A DNA stretch of 23,707 bases, taken from NCBI GenBank assembly GCA_004151065.3, contig NWUY0300013497.1, positions 142,382 through 166,088 of the forward strand, given 5' to 3'. This DNA comes from Larix sibirica (Eukaryota; Streptophyta; Pinopsida; Pinales; Pinaceae). Below, one piece after another: positions 10,036 through 19,740 of the stretch; the stretch's first letter is position 1; each line of letters starts with the position of its first letter. The notes below the pieces were generated by a model, which worked only from the letters and a program-made list of their open reading frames with translations, was not told the origin of the DNA and searched no databases. Made by a program: the position numbers and the translations under genes.

Positions 10036-11116
10036 AAAAACAGTCTCTCGACACTGTAGATTAGTCCTCGTCTGTCGGTCCACTTAAAAAACTGCCACAC
10101 GTTTTGTGATGGTTCGTCAATTTAAGTTTTTCTGGATCCAGGTTCCCTGTCACTTCGTCACTCGCCCATTTAACTCCTGCTTTCTGTCCGTAATACCATA
10201 TCCTTCTTGGTTTCTGTCTGAATCCTCCCCTATCACTTCGTGCGACTTGCCCCATTCAGTCCTGTTGCAACCGCCTTCAACAGTATGCCCATTCAACCAA
10301 CAACAACATATGTAGCAAATGAGAACTACATAACCGCCTTCTTGGTTTTCAATTTTGGATGCGGATATCGACATTAACATGCTCATATCGATCTTCAAGG
10401 CATTTGGTATGTGTTTACTGTTCTCTTTGTGTTCTAGATTTTGTCTGATGTTGCTCGATTTATATATTAATATTTTTCCCGTCGTTCACATTCATTGTTT
10501 TGCAGGTGCCGTTAAGTAGCTGCTAAGGTAGACTCTGAATAAGCGGCGGCACAAGTTCATAGAATTTTTTTTGTTTGCGGGATGCGCGTGAAAATTGAAT
10601 TCAGCCGCACCAGTGGCCAAACTAGATGACCGCCACCACTCCCGCTTCAACCCAACCCAGCATGCGAACAGCAGCCACTTCTGCTTCAACCCTACATCAA
10701 GGTGGTGGCAACAATAATCACATCCACTCGTTTCCATGGTCATATACCCTGAGCCACGTCAGCAGCTCATCTATCCACGCTGGACCAACGCGGTCGAGCT
10801 CGACCCCACATGGGCGGAGTGGCCGATTGTAGAACATGCAACTCACATGTCGGCCTTGAATAGCAGATGTAGGAGCAGTGGCTGTGTTGGTAGAGGCAAC
10901 CCTTACAAAACCAACATTAACAGCACAGCCAACAACAACAGCTATAATGGAAGATTGAGATTGGCCTTTGACGTCAGGAGACACAGGTAATGGTGGTGAC
11001 CATCAAAATAAACAAGCACAACAAGTGAGAGGTGAGCATTCTCAAGCAGAAGCCAATGGCACGAAGCCTGCTCTTCCTGGGGCTGCTGGAAAGTTTGTTA
11101 GTAAGAGTTTATGATC
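10036..11116 (+). pseudogene. GC-richer gene-like stretch, unknown product (copy 2)
   Basis: Counterpart of 3620-4700 with no difference seen. The same frame change and in-frame stop are present, so they predate the duplication or belong to the single underlying locus. Confidence 0.3.
10407..10505 (+). other. Candidate 99-bp intron (copy 2)
   Basis: Identical counterpart of 3991-4089. Confidence 0.35.
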
Positions 11117-11215
11117 CTTGGTGTTTGGATAAAAAACAAGTTTGTTGAATAAGCTACATGTGTAATATAAAAATAAATTGATTAAATCACAAAAATACTT
11201 TTAGACTTAGTTAGC

Positions 11216-12581
11216 CCATAAAATTATATAGCTTGCATGAATCATGTCCATGTCAGGGAGTTCCATCTTTGTCTATAGGGTTGCAACACACAACCTTCAA
11301 TAATGGGCTCAATATCAATGACATTGATAATGGGATTTCATTGTTGTTTTCTTGCTTGGGTTTTGAAGGCTTCTCACTCTCAAAGATGGCTAGAGTCCAA
11401 TGGGGGAACCTGATATTTTGAAAGGCAATAAGAGTTAGATAGAAATAACACGTTCATGGAATTTACAAACAACACAATCAACTTTGTGCCAATGGTTACT
11501 AAGGGGATCCATGTTCATGATGCATGATGCACTACCCCAAAATTGCAATAGTCGATCGAGATGTGTGATCTTCATCTCCAGTGTTAGAAATTAGCCCTAT
11601 ATATGAAGTGAATATTTGCACAAATTAAGGAGCCATCATGCCAACTAAAGGACTTGCCATGTTGTATATACTTAGACGTACATTCATTCCTTCTTTTTGA
11701 TATGCAAAAGCTTATTTCAATTCTAATAGGATGATGTGTTGCAATGAACCCAATGACCCAAGGAAGTATATCTACAAACATGGTTACATTTAAGAAAATA
11801 GGGGGCCAGGAGATGTTGATTATAGAGTTTGTATACCAAACCCCACAATGTTTTGGCGAAGTTACAAAAGGAGAAGAGACGTTTTCTAATTTCCCTTCTC
11901 CCACTCAGTGGCACTATGATGAAGGCATAAATCCATGTCGCCAACAAGTTTGACAAGCAAGCAAAGAAATCCTTCTTTGAGACCACAAAATCCTTCCAAA
12001 AGGACTTAATCATGTGTAACCACATTTTCCATGTCAACTTCACCCTCCAAAACTTCAAGTTGACATTTAGTATAGGTTTTATACAAATCCACCCATAACC
12101 ATCTATTTACTTGTTTTTGAAGGTCTTGGTGTGATTCCATCTTTAGTTTCTCCAACAAGGCATTGGAGATTAACACCAAAGTTAATTGAATAAGTTGCCA
12201 TGGAAAAGGATTTTTATTTGTTCTAGATTTACCTTGTTAGGTTGTTGAAGTGGAATTTGACCTTTAGATTTGATCAATGTTTCCAATCATTGATTTGAAT
12301 GTCCACAAGCGATGTGGCCTTTCCGATGTCATGTTGGAATAAGGGCCTGGACTATTAAGCAATTTCAACAAAGGCTTGCCCAATTTTCCATAGTATGTGT
12401 GAGCATCAAATACAGTGATCATTAAATGAGATCCTTTACCTGAGAGAATCACCTTTCTTATTGAGCTTGGGTGTGGTTGCTTCCCATGATTTCTAGATGC
12501 TCTTATCCAAAATGTTATTTTGATTTCAATGTGTGTTGGAGTGGTAAGAACAATTTGAAGATCCAAATAATTCTAGGCTTT
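11216..12581 (-). pseudogene. Decayed minus-strand coding region, unknown (copy 2)
   Basis: Counterpart of 4800-6165 with the same frames and breaks. In this copy the sequence upstream on the minus strand continues past the end of the duplicated unit, and an open segment there reads KGFNKVNLELMLFAQRLG around 12700-12750. In copy 1 the same place is garbled by indels. Confidence 0.3.
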
Positions 12582-12835
12582 CTTGCCTAAGGGGGAAAAG
12601 CCATTCCTCGACCTCCTTTCCATTAGTTTGATTCGATGGTCCATTTCATGACAATCCCCGACCCTTGATGTGAGTGTGAATATTACCCATCCCACCCTAA
12701 TCTTTGTGCAAATAACATAAGTTCCAAATTGACTTTATTGAATCCCTTTTATCTAGTTGGGTTAGCTCATAGTAAGTATTTAAAGGTTTTTTCCAACCTT
12801 TTTAGGTGCTCATAGAGGGAACCTAGTAGGGAGAA

Positions 12836-13735
12836 TAAAACACATGCATGAATGCTAGGACATTGGTATAGATATGAAATTTTGTCACAAAAGTCATGGG
12901 CTTTGTGATACATTTTCAATGTTCTCTATCATTTCATTGGATAATTGTTTACTAGAGTTACTTGGGGGGAGCCTTGGGAAGAAAAGGGATTCCCCAAAAA
13001 ATTAAAGATTTGGTCATGTTGTAGCCAATACCAACCATGGTTGAGAATCCGATGGTACTCATGGCAATTCGATTCTACTCAATTGCTTTTAAGGTGTTTT
13101 TCTTATTTCTGGCATACATAATGTATGTAAACATTATGTCTTTGATTTTTTGATATTTTATTGAATTTAAATGGAAAAAAAACCAACAAAAATGAAAATT
13201 GAGTGCCCTTTTTCACGACCTCTTTTTGCTGGCCAATTGGTGGGTTTTATCACTCATTATAATATTGTTTCTTTACAATTTTTATAATCAATCTTGGTTT
13301 TTTCAATAATATTTTCCATTTATTATCCACCTTGTTAGTCCCTGTCATAGGCAGAGACTATATGTTCCGCTTTTCTCCATTAATTTGTAGAAATACTTTG
13401 AACACATTTGAAATCCATAATGTTAATTTAATTATTTTATTTAATTGGAATTATTTAATAAAATATATTAATACTTGTTGAAGTTTTAGTGGACCAAAGT
13501 CATTGGTTAGANTTGATTAGACTAATATTATCATTGGCAAGGATTAAAAAAATTAAAAATAAATAAAAATACAACTTACTTTAGCTATACTTTTACATAT
13601 ACAAATATTTTTTCTTTAGTGGACTGTCAACTTTACCTAAGACACTGTACACATGACACACTAAAAGGCTGCAATTTGAAATGAAAGACATTTTTTCACT
13701 ACTCCTCACATCACTTTGACACGACTCCTAACCAA
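12836..13735. other. Intergenic stretch, no gene seen
   Basis: AT-rich DNA with no long frame on either strand and an N at 13512. I see no repeat boundary or RNA gene. Confidence 0.6.
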
Positions 13736-14432
13736 GTGGCAGACATGCTCAACATCACTTGCACGGCTATGCAGCAACTCTGGACACGCAACAACCTTAG
13801 AAGGCAAAGCGTGAAGACTGGAGCATTGAGATTGAAGCTCAATATCTTCTCAGAATTTTCGGAGGATTGTCCTGTCTTCTTTGATCCCAGAGTGCATTGC
13901 TTTGATGACCAATGTAAAGCTCCCTTATTACTGTCACTAGATCTTATCTCTCTTTCGCATGAGGCGAAGGCTAGGTAGATATTGTTGGATTCCTGGGCTA
14001 GTCCCCAAGCGAAGGTTTGTTCAACTAAACTGCAATGGTTGTCTAGTTTATATTTTATATCAAACTTGTCATTTTCTTGGCAGCTTGAAGTAACAAGCTA
14101 TCTGATAATGGACTTCCATAAATATCTTTGTTCAATTTTACCAGGACAAAGATTAATGAATGAGCAGTAGCGAAATTGTTTGTCTATTCTTTGATATGTG
14201 GATTATCTGAGCCATATGCACTGTAGGCTAAATATTGTGTAGAAAGTATGTGCTCCTTTGGTGTTTGCTTAGAGACTACGTTGTACTTCTATTTTCCAGT
14301 TTACAGTAAATTAGTTTATTTCAGTTCTATTGTTGATTACTTCATGACAAAACTGTCAGCAATCATCGATGATGGAATTGGTTCATGGATTTTATGTAAC
14401 TTTCTCAGTAAATTGTTCTCTTATCATTGCAG
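13736..14432 (+). other. Open segments upstream of the SAR1 fragment, unrecognised
   Basis: Short plus-strand frames at 13736-13978 and 13982-14170 show no motif I recognise. In particular the SAR1 N-terminal half, with its GxxxxGKT P-loop and DxGG switch II, is not encoded here. The last ~40 bp (14393-14432) form a T-rich tract ending TTGCAG, a good 3' splice site directly before the SAR1-like sequence. Confidence 0.4.
14393..14432 (+). promoter_or_regulatory. 3' splice-site sequence preceding the SAR1 fragment
   Basis: A T/C-rich run ending attgcag immediately abuts GTGGATGTT, the first SAR1-like codons. It suggests the fragment retains a genomic intron/exon boundary, which argues against a simple cDNA-derived copy unless the retrocopy happened to be truncated here. 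Confidence 0.5.
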
Positions 14433-14756
14433 GTGGATGTTGTTGTATACCTTGTGGATGCTGTCCGATAAAGAGCGCTTTGCAGAATCACTGGAAGGAG
14501 CTAGATGCACGCTACTTACGATGATTCATTGACCAATGTACCTTTTTTTTTATTTTAGGAAACAAAATAGACATACCATATGCAACATCAGAGATGAACT
14601 TCGTTATTACTTAGGCCTTGCAAATTACACCACTGGTAAGGGGAAGGTCAATTTGTTAGATTCTAGTGTACAGCCTATTGAGGTGTTTATGTGCAGTATT
14701 GTGCGAAAATGGGATATGGTGAAGGTATTACTTGGTTGTCCCAGTACATCAAATAG
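14433..14756 (+). pseudogene. SAR1: SAR1-type small GTPase, C-terminal half, frameshifted
   Basis: SAR1 is the small GTPase that recruits the COPII coat at ER exit sites. The sequence encodes recognisable pieces of its C-terminal half in order: VDVVVYLVDA, KERFAES, the guanine-specificity motif NKID (14561-14572), DELRYYLGLANYTTGKGK, VFMCSIVRK, then GYGEG and WLSQYIK before TAG. The span of 324 bp equals what I estimate for this half of a ~193-residue SAR1 (about 107 codons plus stop), so the C-terminal half is complete and has no intron. The reading frame is broken by an extra C near 14465, extra bases near 14484 and 14504, a T-run change at 14543-14551, a missing G near 14594 and a missing A near 14705. 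The P-loop half is absent from the window. A dead exon or retrocopy fragment is likeliest; clustered sequencing indels in a real last exon cannot be excluded. Confidence 0.88.
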
Positions 14757-15115
14757 GATTAAGTGAACTGTAGTTCTCCTGTGCTCCAAGGACGTTAAGT
14801 GTATCTGAAAATTAGTTCAAACTTGGGGTCGCGTCCTGTGGATCCAAATTTGTGTTGCACAGTAATAGGATACTTGGGATGTTTCATTAGTGTAAAGTGT
14901 AGGTTTAAAGGTATTCAGTCTTGAGCCCGAGAACATATTTCAGGATTTAGGTAAATGAATATTGTTATTAGTTGTCCTAGATGTTATTGATTTCTCTTGA
15001 AGCTACTTTCTTGTGAGGACATTATTGCATAGTTTTGTCAACAACATACAAGATATTTATTTTCAATTCCTATTAAGTTTTTCAAACTCTATTATTATTG
15101 TTAGCAATTTTTTCC
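14757..15115. other. Flank downstream of the SAR1 fragment
   Basis: No coding potential is seen. The first ~240 bp have moderate GC and could be old SAR1 3' UTR, which I infer only from position. No clear poly(A) tract marks a retrocopy end. Confidence 0.4.
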
Positions 15116-15126
15116 GCCCACTTCAG

Positions 15127-15196
15127 CCGACTAGTTGTTTGGAGCTTGAGCCGAGTAGACTTGTTGAGAACTTTGCAAACCCTGAGTATCTAAATG
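15127..15196 (+). other. Exon-like scrap, unknown
   Basis: A T/C-rich tract (ttttttccgcccacttcag) precedes a short open segment reading SCLELEPSRLVENFANPEY and stopping at the N at 15197. The composition looks like real protein, but I do not recognise it and 23 codons is little to judge from. Confidence 0.25.
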
Positions 15197-15483
15197 NATT
15201 TATAATAACAATTTAATTTTTAAACTATGATATTACTGACCATTGATATGATTTGTTCGATGAGTTGGCTTTTTCCAAATGCTATCTTCTGCAATCTTCA
15301 TCCATCTTTTGGTTATCTTCTATATATAAGTTATGGAATCAAATAGAATCTATTGATACGGCTTTTCTCTTTTAAAAAAAATTGAGGAATAATTCTCCTT
15401 CAAACCGGTAGCACTCATCAAAATTTGTGAAAACATAATCTAATATTTGCAAAGCAAATATTCGCCATATTTGTTCATGATCT

Positions 15484-15704
15484 CAAGCAAGGAGCATTGG
15501 TGCATTGAACAAGGAGATGTTTGCATCCCGTCAAATCTTCACCAGAACAGGAGGAATGGCAAGCTACATTGGTCTAGAATACCGCTATATGCTCATTTAA
15601 TGTGAATAGTTGTATTCCATTAATACCTTCATCAAGATCTGAGAACGTGATAGCAAATGGAATAATATAGGGACCTTCTTCAAGATCCCAATTGGTTACA
15701 ACTA
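15484..15704. other. Protein-like short frames on both strands, unknown
   Basis: The plus strand at about 15484-15600 reads NKEMFASRQIFTRTGGMAS before TAA. The minus strand at about 15704-15570 reads TNWDLEEGPYIIPFAITF and then SDLDEGINGIQLFTLNEH before a stop. The two overlap by some 30 bp, so at most one is real. I do not recognise either, and both are short enough to be chance. Confidence 0.2.
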
Positions 15705-16081
15705 ATCATGGTGCACTGTAATTTAACAACTACTCCCACAACCATTGACAAACCCTTTTTATCTCTCAAGTGCTCAAATTCCATGTTTTAAACATATGAT
15801 CTCCAAGTCTAATCATAAACTAACATTTTGCAGTGTTTTGAGGTGTAATTGATGCCATCTCTTCTCTGCAATATATTTATGATAACAAACTCATAGATAT
15901 GGAATCTGTGCTTTTCTTGCAGTAATTTAATGTGATAATTTGGAAATTAATCAACAATCTCTTTTACGTAGATGTGAGGATAATGATTCTTTCCATCGTA
16001 GAACTATTCCTTTTGCATTGCCATCAAGTGTAATGACTGGTGCTTTAATAAACTCATGCTCACAATTTATTCCTTTACTTA
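15705..16081. other. Intergenic stretch, nothing recognised
   Basis: AT-rich DNA without long frames, repeats or RNA-like structure that I can see. Confidence 0.5.
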
Positions 16082-16253
16082 ATGTTTACTTGTCAAACAA
16101 ATTTTAAACTAAATGATTAAAATGATGTTTACTTGTCAAACAAATTTTAAACTAACTGATTAAAACGATGTTTACTTGTCAAAAAAATTTTAAACTAAAT
16201 GATTAAAATGATGTTTACTTGTGAAACAAATTTTAAACTAAATGATTAAAATG
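16082..16253. repeat. Tandem array, 43 bp x 4
   Basis: Four head-to-tail units start atgtttacttgt at 16082, 16125, 16168 and 16211, each exactly 43 bp, with about one to three substitutions per unit and no spacer. Because 43 is not a multiple of 3 the array cannot keep one reading frame, so a coding role is unlikely. Confidence 0.95.
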
Positions 16254-17040
16254 AGTTCCTTAGTTGAAAAATTGTTAGGAGTATATTTATTATATTTCAC
16301 CCTAACATTCTTCGAAGTCAATTGTTGCAAGCATGAAGAGAGTCATTTCATAATTAACACCTCGTGGACTATAAGGAACTATTGCAATAGCCCATATGGT
16401 TTGAAACTAGAGTTGGAAATAGGTCAACTGCGAGACTTAGAGAAGTGTGTTAGGTACATATGCATGAGCAATTCCACACAATCAGATGTTGAGTACACCT
16501 CTGCAACGAAAGAGAAAACATTGGAATTGAGCATCCAGAATAGATGATGATTATACATTTTCGTCACATAATTATACATTTTCGAAAAGCATAATCACAT
16601 CTGGAAGCATGCTTTTCAAAAATGTATAAACATACGATAAATAATTATACATTTTCGAAAAGCACCATCACATATGGTACCATGAAGGAACAATAGGCGT
16701 AATTTTATAACGGAATTAATTTGAGTTTGTTCTAATAAAGATTCCATCTACCGTGAAACACTATCAGTTAATTGCACTAGAAAAAGAAATATCAGCCTAT
16801 AAAAGAAGAGCATGCCCGCATGTTAATGATAAAGATCACCAATTGACTGCTGCAAAGATATTCAAAAGAGATATCGAGGATTCATTCGTACACACAAATC
16901 AATCCAAAATAACTACAGCAAGTCGCAGATCTATCATTTTCATCTTATATCAAATGAAAAACAAATTACAAAAAACCAATTCAAAAGACTTGACTAGAAA
17001 TATAGTAAAAGTGACTCATTGGTAGAAAAAGGAAATTTAG
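16254..17040 (+). other. Open frames without recognised function
   Basis: Plus-strand frames cover 16242-16547 (101 codons) and 16753-17025 (90 codons). The first begins inside the 43-bp array, and neither shows a domain, signal peptide or coiled coil I can identify. Treat both as unsupported. The hairpin cluster at 16550-16665 lies between them. Confidence 0.25.
16550..16665. repeat. Direct and inverted repeats of one ~18 bp motif
   Basis: The motif tatacattttcgaaaagc occurs at 16573-16590 and 16646-16663, a truncated copy lies at about 16552-16563, and its reverse complement with one mismatch lies at 16611-16628. Extending the central pair gives a 20-bp stem (16573-16592 with 16609-16628, one mismatch) around a 16-nt loop. 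The two full direct copies also share downstream bases (atcacatntgg). Confidence 0.85.
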
Positions 17041-18444
17041 GGAAGACACCAATGCGCCATGCCTCAACCCAAGAAACTTGGCCTTAATATTGCACACTTT
17101 CCCTTAAATGTCGCTTTCATAAAATATATTGTAGTCGGGCTTAGCCGATCCAATTCTGGTCGCTTTCTTGCACAAACAATGCACCACCATCTCTTCCTCT
17201 GTAGGGAAGAATCTGAAACCCGCAGGCAAATGTAATACCACTTATGTGTTTCTTCTTCCCATGATTTTGTTTTTCTCACTACTCTCGAAGAATCAAAACT
17301 CGACTGACCCGCTACTGCTGCTATTTCTTTTGATGCTTATCCCATGAATTGTCTCTTATGGAGATTAATCACTAGCCCGTGCTGCAAGCAATCTTTTATT
17401 CTTTGAACCAATTTACTCTGAGCTATTTCTGTTGGTTGAGTTCGTTGAATTTGAAGAGAACTTGAGATTGATGAATTATATAAACTAGGCTTTGGGTACC
17501 CACCCATAGTGTGCAGATAAACCTCCCCTGAAACCCGTAGCTGAATTAAAAGGGAAAATGAAGGAAATGCAATGAACCCAGCTAGTCAAATATGACCGAC
17601 AAATACGCACCATTGGAAAGGTCAATTTAACCCATGTACAAGTCTAAACTCTTGAGGATTTATCAGTTTCCATGGCAGGACATTACACATTGTAACTTTA
17701 GGTGTCTATAGCCGTGTGAGAAGTAACTGCAAGTGTTTTACCCCATGATTATCATTTCCATCCATATGACGTGACGAGAAAATAGATCAGATGTGAACAC
17801 CTGTTATTGGTCAGCAGAATCATAGGGTAATCGTGGATTTCAGAAAATATATTGTAGTTTGACGTAGTTGAGCTGGTGATGATCCTCCTGACAACAATAC
17901 AACAATCGATGGCATGCCCGATCATGGGCATGTCCCATCTCATTTAAAATAGTCCTTGAAATAAGCAGACCAAAAAATATCAACAAATGCGCATTCAATT
18001 AATTCCACTCTGCATGAGAAAAGACTTGACTCACTACCCATACACCCTATGACCCCGTAGACTTCGCTTACGTTAGCCCGCCGTCGAGGCACGGGCACCA
18101 AACATCGAGGCTGACGCTAGCACTCAAAAGCCAATCAAAATTGAAATAAATATTTTTTTTAAATATATTTAATATGAAAAAATATAACATTACCATAAAC
18201 TTAAGGCAACAAAAAATTTATGCCATGTATTATAATGTTAATAACACTCAGAAAAATATATATCAAGTACATAACAAAAAACAATAGCCAAGATGTGTCA
18301 AATGTCCCTACGTTTGCTTTTTGAAAAATTGAAACTAAATTCTTGATAATGAAATCTAAATAGCTTTATTTTTTTTTATTGAAGCATCATTAAAACAACC
18401 TTTTTTTTTCATATGATCGCTAAATCCGCGCTCAATGGAAAGCG
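17041..18444. other. Intergenic stretch, no gene seen
   Basis: No convincing frame on either strand. A GC-richer patch at about 18045-18120 stands out from AT-rich flanks (atatttaatatg and long A or T runs follow), but I could not relate it to anything else in the window. Confidence 0.5.
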
Positions 18445-18546
18445 AGAACGCCGAATAGAACGGGTCTCGGGGTCGTTCCTGGATAGGGATAGCCACAACC
18501 GACCACCCCAGCCACCCGACCATAACGACGACACCTTCAAACATAT
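18445..18546 (+). repeat. GC-rich dispersed repeat member (third occurrence)
   Basis: Colinear with 312-425 in the same orientation, sharing the core ccccagccaccc and the order of the flanking blocks at roughly 65% by eye. It lies far from the duplicated 6.4 kb unit, so the family is dispersed rather than part of that duplication. Confidence 0.55.
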
Positions 18547-18668
18547 TCAAACACGCGCCTTCATTTCCCAACCATGATCGTTATTCTTACATTAGACGTT
18601 TTGTTTCTCAAAAGTGCACGAAGGTTATTTATTGTACTTGTTTATTTAATTCAACAAAGTTGATCTAA

Positions 18669-18983
18669 TTTAAAATTTCTTAAACTATTTCATACCGCCA
18701 TTTGGTCGTGGAAACTAAATGAGAAAATAAAAGCGAACGTACGGTATAGCATGGCTATAGTAATAGCTTCGTTGGCTTNCATTATTTTACTACCATTTTC
18801 ACTTCATCACATCTACACGATTTCCTATTTTTTTTCCCTTCGACGTATTATTGCACCTTTTGGGAGCAATTGCTAGTTTAAAATTTCTTAAACTATTTCA
18901 TATAACCATTAAGTCGTGAAAACTAAATGAGAAAATAAAAGCGGACGTATGGTATAGCATGGCTATAGTAATAGCTTCGTTGG
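18669..18983. repeat. Imperfect 107-bp direct repeat, 208 bp apart
   Basis: 18669-18775 and 18877-18983 share tttaaaatttcttaaac, aactaaatgagaaaataaaa and ggtatagcatggctatag in order, about 91% identical by eye. An N at 18779 sits four bases past the first copy. The intervening 101 bp does not match the sequence upstream of the first copy, so this is not a simple unmerged overlap. Confidence 0.88.
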
Positions 18984-19340
18984 ATTAATCTCCATCTCTC
19001 GTTTAGTTTCTTGTAAATCCAATGTAAGTCCTTTGGGAAGACATTATCATAGGTTCAGCGATGAATGTGAGGAGTGCATGAGTGCTCTTTAAAGGTCCTT
19101 TAACTGGATTATTGGTGGAGGGATACGAGGCGTCTTATTAATTGTTTTGGTCAAATTTCTTTTGTTCATGTGTTTAGAGAATAGAATTCTATGGATGATA
19201 TGCTCTCTAAGCCTGCTTTATCTGCTTCGGAAGGTATTATTTTTTTGGAGGATTGATGTGATAATCATTTACTGGATCAGTCTGCTCTAGATTTTTTCTG
19301 ATTGGTGGTGGTCCTTTTTATTTCTCATGACATTGGCTAT

Positions 19341-19420
19341 GATTACTCTCATGCTCACGCGGGTTCTTAGTTTTTCCCATGATTACTCTCATGCTCACGC
19401 GGGTTCTTAGTTTTTCCCAT
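19341..19420. repeat. Exact tandem duplication, 40 bp x 2
   Basis: 19341-19380 is repeated without a mismatch at 19381-19420; the unit begins gattactctcatgctcac. Exact identity suggests a recent slip or an assembly stutter. Confidence 0.97.
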
Positions 19421-19740
19421 TGATGGTGGTACTTTTTGGCGTTTTCTGCCTGTCTCCATATTTTTCAGGTATGGCTTGGCCCGGTTTGTTTAATGGGTTG
19501 TGGTGTCTTCTTTTGTTGCTCAGTCGGGGGCTTTATTTCTCCTGGTTCTCTCTGTTTTGTATGGACTGGTTCGGTGGATATGGACTTGTAGTTTCCGTTG
19601 GCTCTTCGTTTTGGCCAACTGTTTTTTATTGTGGCCTTATGTTAGAAGGTTCTGGTCCTTGCTTTTAGCTGGCACTTTTAGCTCACTTGAATATTGAACT
19701 GTATATCTTCATCCTATTATTTTTAATATAAATGATATGC
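19421..19740 (+). mobile_element. G/T-rich LINE-like tail, plus strand
   Basis: Plus-strand sequence is G+T rich, like the leader of the LINE at 21.1 kb and the minus-strand tail at 3.1 kb, and ends in an AT-rich run (ttatttttaatataaatg). Its open frames are rich in Phe, Leu, Trp and Gly, an effect of composition. A degraded, 5'-truncated LINE 3' end is my best guess; no RT motif is seen. Confidence 0.3.

Larger units (their letters stand above)
6417..12835. repeat. Copy 2 of the ~6.4 kb direct tandem duplication
   Basis: Second copy, offset 6416 from copy 1 through about 12582, then shifted by a net +4 by small indels in the divergent patch (about 12582-12783). It runs uninterrupted past 12835 into flanking DNA (gagaataaaacacatg), whereas copy 1 stops at an N at that point. 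Copy 2 is therefore the version with a natural right flank, and copy 1 probably represents the same locus ending at a contig edge. Confidence 0.97.

Noticed and set aside
1-12835. A pair of long terminal repeats or a new 6.4 kb satellite
   Set aside because: The copies abut with only an N between them and no internal region, and they lack the short terminal inverted TG...CA ends of an LTR. Two copies do not establish a satellite.
13949-14030. Trace of SAR1 N-terminal sequence (gaggcgaag followed by atattgtt)
   Set aside because: Only two short matches separated by unrelated bases; no P-loop GxxxxGKT or switch region follows.
14541-14560. A 3' splice site in the T run (ttttattttag) inside the SAR1 fragment
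   Set aside because: The total length from the first codon to the stop already equals the expected coding length, so there is no room for an intron; the T run replaces normal codons.
16082-16253. CRISPR-like array
   Set aside because: The 43-bp units are contiguous with no unique spacers, and the context is plant nuclear DNA.
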